Notes: generated from the sequence alone by a model not told the origin. Shown: positions 8,873-18,362, numbered from the stretch's first letter. The stretch is DNA of 64,000 bases from Streptomyces roseofulvus (GCF_039534915.1 NZ_BAAAWE010000001.1:7688001-7752000); one strand, 5' to 3'. Translations and numbers: made by a program.

Positions 8873-11059
8873 ATGCCCTCCGCCGGGTCCCCACCCGCAC
8901 GCCGCCGCTCCGCCTCGGCACTCCGCCGCCCCACCGCCGGCGCGCTCGCCGCCGCCCTGGCCGGCACCCTGCTCGCGGTCCTCCCCACCACCGCGGCCCA
9001 GGCCGCCGAGACCCTGCTCTCCCAGGGCAGGACGGCCACCGCCTCCACCCTCGAAGGCGCCGTCTTCCCCGCCTCCGCCGCCGTCGACGGCGACTTCGGC
9101 ACCCGCTGGTCCAGCCAGTGGGCCGACCCCCAGTGGCTCCAGGTCGACCTCGGCGCGAGCCGGCAGCTCAGCAGGGCCGTCCTCACCTGGGAGGCCGCCT
9201 ACGGCCGGAGCTACGAGATCCAGGCGTCCGACGACGGCACCAGCTGGCGCACCGTCACCGCCGTCACCGCCGGCGACGGCGGCACCGACGAGGTCACCCT
9301 CTCCGGCACCGGCCGCTACGTCCGCATGAACGGCCTCGCCCGGGGCACCGGATACGGCTACTCCCTCTGGGAGTTCCAGGTGTACGGCTCCACCGACTCC
9401 ACCGGCCCGCAGCTGCCCGGCGGCGGCGACCTCGGCCCCAACGTGCACGTCTTCGACCCGTCCACGCCGGGCCTCCAGGCCAAGCTGGACGCCGTCTTCA
9501 AGGAGCAGGAGTCGGCCCAGTTCGGCGCCGGCCGCCACGCCTTCCTCCTCAAGCCCGGCACGTACAACGGCCTCAACGCCCAGCTCGGCTTCTACACCCA
9601 GATCGCCGGCCTCGGCGTCCGCCCCGACGACACCACCATCAACGGCGACGTCACCGTCGACGCCGGCTGGTTCAACGGCAACGCCACCCAGAACTTCTGG
9701 CGCGGCGCCGAGGGACTCGCCCTCAACCCGGTGAACGGCACCGACCGCTGGGCCGTCTCCCAGGCGTCCTCCTTCCGCCGCATGCACGTCAAGGGCGGCC
9801 TCAACCTCGCCCCCAACGGCTACGGCTGGGCCTCCGGCGGCTACATCGCCGACTCCAAGATCGACGGCCAGATCGGCAACTACTCGCAGCAGCAGTGGTA
9901 CACCCGCGACAGCTCGATCGGCGGCTGGTCCAACAGCGTCTGGAACCAGGTCTTCTCCGGCACCGAGGGCGCGCCCGCGACCGCCTTCCCCGAGCCGCGC
10001 TACACCACCCTCGACACCACCCCGATCTCCCGCGAGAAGCCCTACCTGATCTGGGAGGACAACCAGTACAAGGTCTTCTCCCCGGCCAAGCGGACCAACG
10101 CCCGCGGCACCACCTGGGCGAACGGCACCCCGCAGGGCGAGAAGATCCCGCTCACGCAGTTCTACGTCGTCAAGCCCGGCACCACCGCCGCGACGATGAA
10201 CCAGGCCGTCCAGCAGGGCCTCCACCTGCTCTTCACGCCCGGCGTCTACCACGTCGACCGGCCGATCGAGATCAACCGGGCGGGCACCGTCGTGCTCGGC
10301 CTCGGCCTCGCCACGATCATCCCGGACAACGGCGTCGCCGCCATGAAGGTGGCCGACGTGGACGGCGTCCGCCTCGCCGGCTTCCTCGTCGACGCCGGAC
10401 CGGTCAACTCCCCGGTCCTCCTGGAAATCGGCCCGCAGGGTTCCGGCGCCGACCACGCCGCCAACCCGACGACCGTCCAGGACGTCTACATCCGCATCGG
10501 CGGCGCCGGCCCCGGCAAGGCCACCACCAGCATGGTCGTCAACAGCGACGACGTCATCGTCGACCACACCTGGGTCTGGCGCGCCGACCACGGCGAGGGC
10601 GTCGGCTGGGAGACCAACCGCGCCGACTACGGCGTCCGCGTCAACGGCGACGACGTCCTCGCCACCGGCCTCTTCGTCGAGCACTTCAACAAGTACGACG
10701 TCGAGTGGTACGGCGAGCGCGGCCGCACGATCTTCTTCCAGAACGAGAAGGCGTACGACGCCCCCAACCAGGCCGCCATCCAGAACGGCACCACCAAGGG
10801 CTACGCCGCCTACCGCGTCGACGACTCGGTGAACACCCACGAGGGCTGGGGCCTCGGCAGCTACTGCTACTACAACGTCGACCCCACCATCCGCCAGGAC
10901 CACGGCTTCAAGGCCCCCGTGAAGCCCGGCGTGCGGTTCCACAGCCTGCTGACCGTCTCCCTCGGCGGCAACGGCCAGTTCAACCACGTCATCAACGACG
11001 TCGGCGCCCCCACCGAGGGCACCTCGACCATCCCGTCCACCGTCGTCCACTTCCCCTGA
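8873..11059 (+). CDS. secreted GH55 beta-1,3-glucanase with N-terminal discoidin domain
   Basis: 728 residues with a signal peptide ending AQAAE near residue 43. Residues ~45-175 are an F5/8C (discoidin, CBM32-like) domain. The rest matches the two-lobed beta-helix GH55 exo-beta-1,3-glucanases of Streptomyces (remembered similarity to the SirexAA-E laminarinase). Typical segments are VHVFDPSTPGLQAKLD, LLFTPGVYHVD, GLGLATIIPDNGV, DHGEGVGWETNRADYG and FVEHFNKYDVEW; the last two hold the acidic residues expected at the active site. It would release glucose or short oligomers from beta-1,3-glucans such as laminarin or fungal wall. GAGGAG precedes the ATG. Confidence 0.88.
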   Translation: MPSAGSPPARRRSASALRRPTAGALAAALAGTLLAVLPTTAAQAAETLLSQGRTATASTLEGAVFPASAAVDGDFGTRWSSQWADPQWLQVDLGASRQLSRAVLTWEAAYGRSYEIQASDDGTSWRTVTAVTAGDGGTDEVTLSGTGRYVRMNGLARGTGYGYSLWEFQVYGSTDSTGPQLPGGGDLGPNVHVFDPSTPGLQAKLDAVFKEQESAQFGAGRHAFLLKPGTYNGLNAQLGFYTQIAGLGVRPDDTTINGDVTVDAGWFNGNATQNFWRGAEGLALNPVNGTDRWAVSQASSFRRMHVKGGLNLAPNGYGWASGGYIADSKIDGQIGNYSQQQWYTRDSSIGGWSNSVWNQVFSGTEGAPATAFPEPRYTTLDTTPISREKPYLIWEDNQYKVFSPAKRTNARGTTWANGTPQGEKIPLTQFYVVKPGTTAATMNQAVQQGLHLLFTPGVYHVDRPIEINRAGTVVLGLGLATIIPDNGVAAMKVADVDGVRLAGFLVDAGPVNSPVLLEIGPQGSGADHAANPTTVQDVYIRIGGAGPGKATTSMVVNSDDVIVDHTWVWRADHGEGVGWETNRADYGVRVNGDDVLATGLFVEHFNKYDVEWYGERGRTIFFQNEKAYDAPNQAAIQNGTTKGYAAYRVDDSVNTHEGWGLGSYCYYNVDPTIRQDHGFKAPVKPGVRFHSLLTVSLGGNGQFNHVINDVGAPTEGTSTIPSTVVHFP

Positions 11060-11066
11060 CCGCCCC

Positions 11067-11102
11067 GGCCGGGGCGCGGCACCTCCCCGCCGCGCCCCGG
11101 CC
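11067..11102 (+). terminator. 14-bp perfect hairpin between glucanase genes
   Basis: Arms 11067-11080 and 11089-11102 are exact reverse complements with an 8-base loop, starting 7 bases after the GH55 stop. The left arm is also partly self-complementary, so alternative folds exist. It may terminate or attenuate transcription into the following gene. Confidence 0.6.
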
Positions 11103-11148
11103 CCCGGCCCCGCACCGCCCGGAACCCCCCCCTCGTCCTGGAGCCGCC

Positions 11149-13317
11149 ATGCCTCCGCGCACCGCCCAGGCGCCCTTCCGGCGCACCCGCACCGCCACCT
11201 CCCTCGCCACCCTCGGCGCCCTGCTCGCCACCTCCCTCACCGCCCTCGCGGCCGCACCCGCCTCCGCCGCCGAGACCCTGCTCTCCCAGGGCAGGCCGGC
11301 CACCGCCTCCTCCACCGAAGGCCCCGCCTTCCCCGCCTCCGCCGCCGTCGACGGCGACGCCGGCACCCGCTGGGCCAGCCAGTGGGCCGACGGCCAGTGG
11401 CTCCAGGTCGACCTCGGCCGCACCGCCGCCGTCAGCCGGATCGTGCTGGACTGGGAGGCCGCCCACGCCACCGCGTACGACCTCCAGCTCTCCGACGACG
11501 GCACCACCTGGCGCACCGTGCGGTCCGTGACCGGCTCCGACGGCGGCACCGACGAGGTCGCCGTCTCCGGCACCGGCCGGCACGTCCGACTGAAGGGCGT
11601 CACCCGCTCCGGCGGATACGGCCTCTCCCTCTGGGAGTTCGAGGTGTACGGCGAGGAGGGCGGCGCCCCGCCGCCCGGCGGCGCCGTCCGCGTCACCGGC
11701 GGCCAGGGGAACTGGCAGCTCACCGTCGGCGGCCAGCCGTACACGGTCAAGGGCGTCACCTGGGGCCCGTCCGTCGCCGACGCCGGCCGGTACATGCCCG
11801 ACGTGAAGGCGCTGGGCGCCAACACCGTCCGCACCTGGGGCACCGACGCCTCCACCCGGACGCTCCTCGACGCGGCCGCCGCCCAGGGCATCCGCGTCAT
11901 GAACGGCTTCTGGCTCCAGCCCGGCGGCGGCCCCGGCTCCGGCGGTTGCGCGAACTACGTCACCGACACGACGTACAAGACGAACATGCTGAACGAGTTC
12001 GCCAGGTGGGTCGAGGAGTACAGGTCCCACCCCGCCACCCTGATGTGGAACGTCGGCAACGAGTCCGTCCTCGGCCTCCAGAACTGCTACGCGGGCGCCG
12101 AACTCGAAGCCCAGCGCAACGCCTACACGAGCTTCGTCAACGACGTCGCCCGGAAGATCCACTCCCTCGACCCCGACCACCCGGTGACCTCCACCGACGC
12201 CTGGACCGGAGCCTGGCCCTACTACAAGCGCAACGCACCCGACCTCGACCTGTACGCGATGAACGCCTACGGCGACATCTGCGGCGTCCGCGAGGACTGG
12301 GAACAGGGCGGCTACACCAAGCCCTACCTGATCACCGAGACCGGCCCGGCGGGGGAGTGGGAGACACCGAAGGACGCCAACGGCGTCGCCGAGGAACCCA
12401 CCGACGTGCAGAAGGCGGAGGGCTACACCCGCGCCTGGAACTGCGTCACCGGCCACCGGGGCGTCGCCCTCGGCGCCACCGTCTTCCACTACGGCACCGA
12501 ACACGACTTCGGCGGCGTCTGGTTCAACCTCCTGCCCGACGGCCTCAAGCGGCTCTCGTACTACGCCCTCAAGAAGGCGTACACGGGCGGCACCGCGGGC
12601 GACAACACCCCGCCCGTCATCACGAACATGACCGTCACCCCCTCCGGATCGGCCCCGGCCGGCGGCGAGTTCACCGTCCGGGCCGACGTCCGCGACCCCG
12701 ACGGCGATCCCGTCACCACGAAGGTCTTCCTCAGCGGCAACTACGCCAACGGCGACAAGCGGCTCCTCGACACCCCCTACCGCCGCAACGCCGACGGCTC
12801 CCTCACCGTCACCGCCCCCGCGAAGCTCGGCGTCTGGAAGGTCTACGTCCAGGCCGAGGACGGACGCGGCAACGCCGGCATCGAGACGAAGTCCGTCCGG
12901 GTCGTCGCCCCGCCGGTCCCCGGCACCGACCTCGCCCAGGGCCGCCCGACCACCGCCTCCTCCTTCCAGGCGTCCTACGGCGACTGCCCCTGCCCGGCCG
13001 CGCACGCCACCGACGGCGACCCGCACACCCGCTGGGCCAGTGACTGGTCCGACCCCCAGTGGATCCGGGTGGACCTCGGCTCCGTCCGGACCTTCTCCCG
13101 CCTCCAGCTCGTCTGGGACCCGGCCTACGCCCGCGCCTACGAGGTCCAGGTCTCCGACGACGGACAGAACTGGCGGACGATCCACACCCAGACCGCCGGC
13201 GACGGCGACGTCGACACCATCGAGGCCGGGGCCACCGCCCGGCACGTGCGCGTGCACATGACCGCGCGCGGCACCGGCTGGGGCTACTCGCTCCACACGT
13301 TCGGCGTCCACGCCTGA
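11149..13317 (+). CDS. secreted clan GH-A glycosidase with two discoidin domains
   Basis: 722 residues. A signal peptide (to about residue 40) is followed by an F5/8C domain (~42-170) nearly identical in wording to that of the upstream GH55 protein. Next comes a TIM-barrel catalytic domain (~185-480) and an Ig-like linker. A second F5/8C domain ends the protein (~590-722). Candidate catalytic residues are Glu305 in MWNVGNES and Glu397 in LITETG, the pattern of GH2/GH5-like clan A enzymes. The exact GH family is not certain. Neighbours suggest it acts on beta-1,3-glucan, perhaps as endo-enzyme or transglycosidase. GGAG precedes the ATG. Confidence 0.82.
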   Translation: MPPRTAQAPFRRTRTATSLATLGALLATSLTALAAAPASAAETLLSQGRPATASSTEGPAFPASAAVDGDAGTRWASQWADGQWLQVDLGRTAAVSRIVLDWEAAHATAYDLQLSDDGTTWRTVRSVTGSDGGTDEVAVSGTGRHVRLKGVTRSGGYGLSLWEFEVYGEEGGAPPPGGAVRVTGGQGNWQLTVGGQPYTVKGVTWGPSVADAGRYMPDVKALGANTVRTWGTDASTRTLLDAAAAQGIRVMNGFWLQPGGGPGSGGCANYVTDTTYKTNMLNEFARWVEEYRSHPATLMWNVGNESVLGLQNCYAGAELEAQRNAYTSFVNDVARKIHSLDPDHPVTSTDAWTGAWPYYKRNAPDLDLYAMNAYGDICGVREDWEQGGYTKPYLITETGPAGEWETPKDANGVAEEPTDVQKAEGYTRAWNCVTGHRGVALGATVFHYGTEHDFGGVWFNLLPDGLKRLSYYALKKAYTGGTAGDNTPPVITNMTVTPSGSAPAGGEFTVRADVRDPDGDPVTTKVFLSGNYANGDKRLLDTPYRRNADGSLTVTAPAKLGVWKVYVQAEDGRGNAGIETKSVRVVAPPVPGTDLAQGRPTTASSFQASYGDCPCPAAHATDGDPHTRWASDWSDPQWIRVDLGSVRTFSRLQLVWDPAYARAYEVQVSDDGQNWRTIHTQTAGDGDVDTIEAGATARHVRVHMTARGTGWGYSLHTFGVHA

Positions 13318-13363
13318 CACCGGCCCGCACCACCCCCTCCCACCCCCCCCTGAGGAGATCCCC

Positions 13364-14455
13364 ATGAGATCGACTCCGCAACGGCTCTCCGTACTCCTCG
13401 TCAGCACGGCCCTCATCGCCGGCGCCCTCGGCATCGGCACGATGGCCCAGGCCACGGACCCGGACGGCGGCATCCCGCCCGCCGTCGCCGCGGCCGTCCA
13501 CCACACCGGCCACCAGATGGCCGCCTCCACGCAGGCGTCGGGCGACGACGCCGACGGCGACGGGTACATCCCCGCCGACCCGCCGGTCACCGGCGTCACG
13601 CCGTCCCAGGAGGTCCCGCCCCCGGCCTACCACCACGAGTTCCAGGCCGGCTGCGCGGCCTCCCACACCGCGCCCGACGACCCGATCGTCTACCCGGGCC
13701 AGTTCGGCACGTCCCACGACCACACGTTCATGGGCAACACCTCGACGAACGCCGCCAGCACCACCGCCTCCCTCTACGGCGGCGCCACCACCTGCAAGGC
13801 GCCCGCGGACGCCTCCGCGTACTGGATGCCCTCGCTCTACGACGGCGACCGGAAGATCCTGCCCGTCGGCCCGCAGGTCATCTACTACAAGGCCGGCGTC
13901 ACCGACTACCGCAGCGTGCGCCCCTTCCCCAGGGGGCTTCGCTTCGTCGTCGGCAGCCCGACGCAGACCGAGCAGGAGTTCCGCGCCCACAAGGGCTTCG
14001 TCGAGGGCTGGGAGTGCGGTGACAGCTTCTTCAACACCGACTTCCCGGCGAGCTGTCCGAGCCGGCCCGACGTCCAGCTCAACCTCCGCATGCAGGCGCC
14101 CAGTTGCTGGAACGGCCTGCACCTCGACACCCCCGACCACAAGAGCCACATGGCGTACCCGGTCGTGAAGCCCGGCACCAACGACAACATGTGCCCGGCC
14201 TCGCACCCGGTCGCCCTGCCGATGATCGAGTTCAAGATGGCGTGGCCGGTCAACGGCGACATGAGCCGGGTCCGCCTGGCCAGCGGCCGCGGCTACTCCT
14301 TCCATTACGACTTCTTCAACGCGTGGGAGGAGCGCACCCTCAAGGCGCTGGTCGACCACTGCATCAACGGCGGCCTCCAGTGCGACACCCGCGGTTTCGA
14401 CCTGTACCGCCCCGAGCGCGGCGCGGTGCTGAACGCCGACCACGTCCTGCCCTGA
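13364..14455 (+). CDS. secreted DUF1996 protein
   Basis: 363 residues with a signal peptide ending near residue 28 (AQA). The body matches DUF1996: FGTSHDHTFMGN, SAYWMPSLYDGD, FPRGLRFVVG, FVEGWECGDSFF, CWNGLHLDTPDHKSHMAYP and FHYDFFNAW. Many His and Cys are conserved. DUF1996 proteins are secreted in fungi and actinobacteria, often next to glucanases, but no activity is established to my knowledge. GAGGAG precedes the ATG, and it sits inside the glucanase cluster, so a role in glucan binding or breakdown is a fair guess. Confidence 0.85.
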   Translation: MRSTPQRLSVLLVSTALIAGALGIGTMAQATDPDGGIPPAVAAAVHHTGHQMAASTQASGDDADGDGYIPADPPVTGVTPSQEVPPPAYHHEFQAGCAASHTAPDDPIVYPGQFGTSHDHTFMGNTSTNAASTTASLYGGATTCKAPADASAYWMPSLYDGDRKILPVGPQVIYYKAGVTDYRSVRPFPRGLRFVVGSPTQTEQEFRAHKGFVEGWECGDSFFNTDFPASCPSRPDVQLNLRMQAPSCWNGLHLDTPDHKSHMAYPVVKPGTNDNMCPASHPVALPMIEFKMAWPVNGDMSRVRLASGRGYSFHYDFFNAWEERTLKALVDHCINGGLQCDTRGFDLYRPERGAVLNADHVLP

Positions 14456-14466
14456 CCCCGCCCACC

Positions 14467-14521
14467 CCGTACGGGGCGGCCCGGACGCCCGCCGCGGCAC
14501 CCGGGCCGCCCCCCCGTACGG
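14467..14521 (+). terminator. 18-bp hairpin with small bulge after DUF1996 gene
   Basis: Left arm 14467-14484 pairs with 14501-14521, which carries three extra C residues as a bulge. It starts 12 bases after the DUF1996 stop and lies before the second GH1 gene, so that gene may be transcribed at a lower level or from its own promoter. Confidence 0.6.
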
Positions 14522-14541
14522 CCGCCACCGGAGCTCCTCAG

Positions 14542-15948
14542 ATGCCTGCCGACGCCCGCTTCCCCGACGACGACGCCCTGATCGCCCGCCTGCCACCCGG
14601 CTTCCGCATCGGCGCCGCCACCTCCGCCTACCAGATCGAGGGCGCGGCGGCCGAGGACGGCCGGACCGCCTCCATCTGGGACACCTTCTGCCGCGTGCCC
14701 GGAGCCGTCGACAACGGCGACACCGGGGACACCGCCTGCGACCACTACCACCGGATGCCCGAGGACGTCGCCCTGATGGCGGACCTCGCCCTCGACACGT
14801 ACCGCTTCTCCGTCTCCTGGCCGCGCGTCCAGCCCGGCGGGCGCGGCCCGGCCAACCCGAAGGGGCTCGCCTTCTACGACCGGCTCGTCGACGCACTCCT
14901 CGGCCGCGGCATCACCCCCTGGCTCACCCTCTACCACTGGGACCTGCCCCAGGAGCTCCAGGACGCCGGCGGCTGGCCCGCCCGGGACACCGCCCACCGT
15001 TTCGCCGACTACGCCGCCCTCGTCCACGACCGGCTCGGCGACCGCGTCACCCACTGGACCACGCTCAACGAGCCGTTCTGCTCGGCGGTCCTCGGGCACG
15101 TCGAAGGCGTCCACGCGCCCGGCGGGCGGTCCCTCGCCGACGGCGTCGCCGCCGTGCACCACCTCCACCTCGCCCACGGCCTCGCCGCCCGCAGGCTGCG
15201 CGCCGACGCCCGCCGCCCCCTCGACCTCGCCGTCACCCACCTCCTCGGCACCAGCGCCCCGGCCGGCGACAGCCCCGCCGACCGCGAGGCCGCCCGCCGC
15301 GCCGACGCCTTCGGCTTCCGCTGCTACCTCGACCCGATCCTGCGCGGCGGCTACCCGGACGACCTCGTCGCCGACCTCGCCGCGCACGGCGTCGAGATCC
15401 CGGTCCGCGACGGCGACCTCGCCGCCATCGCCACCCCGATCGACACCCTCGGCGTCAACTACTACCGCTCGATGCGCAGTTCGGGCAGCGACGAGCACGG
15501 CGCCACCGCCGACGCCCAGGGCCGCCCGATCACCCGCGGCCTCCCGCACGGCGGGCTGCCGGTGACCGGCCTCGGCTGGGAGGTCATGCCCCACGACCTC
15601 ACCGCGCTCCTGCTCCGCATCGCCCGCGACTACCCCGGCACCCCCATGGTCGTCACCGAGAACGGCGCCGCCTACGACGACGTCCCGGACGCCGACGGCT
15701 ACGTCGACGACCGGGACCGCACCGCCTACCTCTCCGCCCACCTCGCCGCCGTCGCCCGCGCCCGCGAGGCCGGCGCCGACGTCCGCGGCTACCTCGCCTG
15801 GTCGCTCCTCGACAACTTCGAGTGGGCGTACGGCTACGCCCAGCGCTTCGGCCTCGTCCGCGTCGACTACCCGACCCGGAGGCGCATCCCCAAGCGCAGC
15901 GCCCGGTGGCTCCGCGACACGGCCCTCCTGGTGCGCGGAGGGGCGTGA
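14542..15948 (+). CDS. intracellular GH1 beta-glucosidase (second copy)
   Basis: 468 residues, no signal peptide. It has the GH1 hallmarks RIGAATSAYQIEG, acid/base Glu177 in TLNEP, nucleophile Glu373 in TENG, and DNFEWAYGY. It is clearly related to the GH1 enzyme at 7292 but has diverged (for example in the loop around SGSDEHGATAD), so the pair may split substrates by length or linkage. It is the last gene of the glucan locus and follows a hairpin. Confidence 0.92.
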   Translation: MPADARFPDDDALIARLPPGFRIGAATSAYQIEGAAAEDGRTASIWDTFCRVPGAVDNGDTGDTACDHYHRMPEDVALMADLALDTYRFSVSWPRVQPGGRGPANPKGLAFYDRLVDALLGRGITPWLTLYHWDLPQELQDAGGWPARDTAHRFADYAALVHDRLGDRVTHWTTLNEPFCSAVLGHVEGVHAPGGRSLADGVAAVHHLHLAHGLAARRLRADARRPLDLAVTHLLGTSAPAGDSPADREAARRADAFGFRCYLDPILRGGYPDDLVADLAAHGVEIPVRDGDLAAIATPIDTLGVNYYRSMRSSGSDEHGATADAQGRPITRGLPHGGLPVTGLGWEVMPHDLTALLLRIARDYPGTPMVVTENGAAYDDVPDADGYVDDRDRTAYLSAHLAAVARAREAGADVRGYLAWSLLDNFEWAYGYAQRFGLVRVDYPTRRRIPKRSARWLRDTALLVRGGA

Positions 15949-16024
15949 GCCCGGCGATTGCGGGCGGCCCCGGCGCGGCGGACGATGGAGGAAGGGCGGG
16001 CCGAGAAGGACCGGAGGAGACGTC

Positions 16025-16195
16025 ATGGCCGAAGACCGGGGCGACCCGCTCGCCGCCTGGACCGAACGACTGCTCGCCCTCGGGACCGGCATCGCGCCGG
16101 AGGACGCCAAGGCGTTCGTCCACGACCTCTACACCGCCGCGCAGGCGGCGCTCGACGAGGAGCGCGCCGAAGTCGAGTTCCAGCGCGAGGAGTAG
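16025..16195 (+). CDS. 56-residue small acidic protein
   Basis: Starts MAEDRGDPLAAWTERLLA and ends EVEFQREE. GGAGGAG lies five bases before the ATG and codon use is typical, so it is a real small gene. It is predicted to be helical and acidic, with no membrane segment or metal motif. Function unknown. It stands alone between the glucan locus and the PadR module, convergent with the HAAS gene. Confidence 0.6.
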   Translation: MAEDRGDPLAAWTERLLALGTGIAPEDAKAFVHDLYTAAQAALDEERAEVEFQREE

Positions 16196-16231
16196 CACCG
16201 CCGTCCCGGACGGCTCCGCCGGGCCGCCGGG

Positions 16232-16822
16232 TCAGTCCCGGAGGGCCCGCAGCAGGACCGCCGCGCCGACGGCCGGCACGGCGACCAGGAACACGCCGAT
16301 CAGCAGCAGCTCCAGGGGGCCGATCCGGCCTCCGGCGAGCATCAGTCCGCCGAGCAGCAGGACCACCGGCACGGCCACCGCCGTGGCGGTGCCGATCCGC
16401 TTGTGCCGGGTCGTCCACAGCGGCGACATCCAGAGCAGCGCCAGCCCGATCGCGAGGACCAGGGCGCCGAGGACGGGCTGGGCCAGGACGGTCAGGCCGC
16501 CGAGCGCGGGCAGCGCGGCGACGAGCCGGGCCGCCTGCCGGCCGGCGAGCGGGCCGGTCGGCGCGGGCGCGGCGGCGGGCGCGGGTGCGGTGGCGGGGGT
16601 CTGCGGGCCTTCCTCGGCGAGGGCGGAGGCGGCGACCGTGCGCGGTTCGCCCAGCTCGGCGAGGACCGCGCGGATCCCGGCGTCGTCCTGGGCCTCACTC
16701 ACCTCGATGTGCTCGCGGAGGTCCGCGAGCAGCTCCGCCCGGCGGTCGGCCGGGAGTTCGGCGGTCTCGCGGGCCACGGAGTCGAGGTAGGCCGCGACGA
16801 GCGGGTGGTCGGTGGCGTTCAT
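16232..16822 (-). CDS. HAAS-domain membrane protein partnered with PadR
   Basis: 196 residues. The N-terminal ~65 residues (HPLVAAYLDSVARETAELPADRRAELLADLREHI) are a HAAS/DUF1700-type helical domain. An Ala/Pro linker and three or four membrane helices follow. The ATG overlaps the TGA of the upstream PadR gene (ATGA), so the two are translationally coupled. HAAS proteins are regularly co-encoded with PadR regulators and are thought to bind them and regulate at the membrane. The signal sensed is unknown. Confidence 0.82.
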   Translation of the reverse strand: MNATDHPLVAAYLDSVARETAELPADRRAELLADLREHIEVSEAQDDAGIRAVLAELGEPRTVAASALAEEGPQTPATAPAPAAAPAPTGPLAGRQAARLVAALPALGGLTVLAQPVLGALVLAIGLALLWMSPLWTTRHKRIGTATAVAVPVVLLLGGLMLAGGRIGPLELLLIGVFLVAVPAVGAAVLLRALRD

Positions 16823-17190
16823 GCGGTGTCCCCCTGTGGGTCGTTGAGGAAGTGGTCGACGGCGTTCCGGAAGTGCGGCCACGCCCCGGCGAACTCGGCG
16901 AGCGCGGTCCGCCCGAGGGCCGTCAGCGCGTAGTAGCGGCGCGGCGGCCCGCTCGGGGAGTCGCGCAGCTCGGTGTCGACGAAGCCCTCCCGCCGCAGCC
17001 GTGACAGCAGGGGGTAGATCGTGCCCTGGCTGGTGGACATCACGCTGACCGCGGACAGCTCGGCGAGGAGTTCGACGCCGTACTTCGGCTCGTCCCTGAG
17101 CAGCGCGAGGACGCAGTACTCCAGCACTCCCTTGCGGAGCTGACTGGAGACCTTGCCCCCCGCCTCGTTGCTTGCGTTACCAGGAACCAT
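16819..17190 (-). CDS. PadR family transcriptional regulator
   Basis: 123 residues from the ATG at 17190. The winged-helix core (QLRKGVLEYCVLALLRDEPKYGVELLAEL, then GTIYPLLSRLRREGFV and GPPRRYYALTALGR) is diagnostic. The start was chosen because a -10 (17198-17203) lies seven bases before this ATG with a -35 17 bases further, so the transcript appears leaderless; no ribosome site precedes any nearby start. It forms an operon with the HAAS membrane protein. Confidence 0.88.
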   Translation of the reverse strand: MVPGNASNEAGGKVSSQLRKGVLEYCVLALLRDEPKYGVELLAELSAVSVMSTSQGTIYPLLSRLRREGFVDTELRDSPSGPPRRYYALTALGRTALAEFAGAWPHFRNAVDHFLNDPQGDTA

Positions 17191-17226
17191 GCAATGCAAG
17201 ATAGCGCCGCGGGACGTCCCCGACAA
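17188..17226 (-). promoter_or_regulatory. leaderless promoter of padR-HAAS operon
   Basis: On the minus strand TTGTCG (17221-17226) and TATCTT (17198-17203) are spaced by 17 bases, and the ATG begins seven bases after the -10. The stretch between contains a TTGCATTGCAT direct repeat that may be the PadR autoregulatory site. Confidence 0.55.
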
Positions 17227-17300
17227 GCCGCGACCCGACGGGAACCGGCCGCTCCGGCCGATCGTGTTACGGGGGAGGAGACGCCGAGACGAGGGGAGAC

Positions 17301-18362
17301 GTGGTGGCCGCCAACGAGGCGAGGATCGAGGGGGACACCCTGCTGCTGGGAGACGGGGTGCGGGTGCGTTTCATGCGCACGCTCCGGCTGCCCGAGACCG
17401 GCACCCACCGGCTGCCCCCGGGGCTGGGCACCTTCCCGCTCCGCCGGGTCGAGGACCATCCCGACACCGTGCCCGAGCAGTGGCGCGCCAAGGGCGGCGT
17501 GATGATGCCGGTGTACCTCCGCGAGGCGATGTGGCTCAGCTTCGCCGGGAGCCCCGAACCCACGGCGCTCCAGGTCGGCGTCGGCAAGGTCTGCGCGATC
17601 TCCGGCGAGAAGTGGACGGGGAAGCTCTCGCGCCGCCCGCAGAACTACGTCGTGCTGCCCCGCCAGCCGTGGCTCGACGGCATCAACTCCGGCAAGGGCA
17701 CCGTGCGCCAGTTCGTCGCCGTCCCGCTGGGCATGGGCGCCACCGTCGAGGGCCAGGTCACCGGGGAGGAGACCGTCGGCGGCCTCCAGCTCCAGGCGTT
17801 CCCGCTCGCCCCGGAGCTCCGCGCCGCCTGGCGCGAGGAGCAGCGGCGCCTCGCCGAGGAGCGGGCCCGCCGGCTCGCCGCCGCGCCCCGCTCGGCCCGG
17901 CCGGGGTTCGGCGGCCACGGCGGTCCGCCGCCGATGCCGATGGCCGCACCGGCGGGCCCGCCGCCGGCCGGCGCGGCGATGGGCGTCGGCGCCGGCGGCA
18001 CCATGCGGCAGGAGGTGTACCGGGACGACCGGCCGGCCCGCGACTGGTCCGACACCGCCGACGCGCGGGTCTTCGTCCACCTGGTGACGCCGCCCGAGTG
18101 GCGCCGCATCACGGGCGAGGCGCCCCCGCCGTCGCCCGTCGACCGCGCCGCCTACACGCGCGCGGGCCTGCCCTGGTACGACTACTTCGACGCCGACGGC
18201 ACGGACCTCGCCCCGTCCGGCACCCTCGCCGACGTCAAGCCGGTGGGGGAGTGGCTGGGCGACGACCTCGACCCGTGGACCCCGCCGGGCCCGCACCAGA
18301 TCACGCCCCTCGGCCCGCCGCCGCCCCCGCCCGGCGCCCCGATCGCCGACGGCGACTGGTGA
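17301..18362 (+). CDS. conserved hypothetical protein
   Basis: 353 residues, GTG start (second GTG at 17304 possible) with GAGGGGAG just upstream. The first ~170 residues are a compact domain (ARIEGDTLLLGDGVRVRFMRTLRLP, MPVYLREAMWLSFAG, VGVGKVCAISGEKWTGKLSRRPQNYVVLPRQPWLDG). A Gly/Pro/Met-rich linker (about 200-235) and a C-terminal domain (MRQEVYRDDRPARDWSDTADARVFVHLVTPPEWRRITGE) follow. No signal peptide or membrane helix. I recognise it as an actinobacterial conserved protein but not a function. The stop is 74 bases before the phosphodiesterase gene. Confidence 0.75.
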   Translation: MVAANEARIEGDTLLLGDGVRVRFMRTLRLPETGTHRLPPGLGTFPLRRVEDHPDTVPEQWRAKGGVMMPVYLREAMWLSFAGSPEPTALQVGVGKVCAISGEKWTGKLSRRPQNYVVLPRQPWLDGINSGKGTVRQFVAVPLGMGATVEGQVTGEETVGGLQLQAFPLAPELRAAWREEQRRLAEERARRLAAAPRSARPGFGGHGGPPPMPMAAPAGPPPAGAAMGVGAGGTMRQEVYRDDRPARDWSDTADARVFVHLVTPPEWRRITGEAPPPSPVDRAAYTRAGLPWYDYFDADGTDLAPSGTLADVKPVGEWLGDDLDPWTPPGPHQITPLGPPPPPPGAPIADGDW

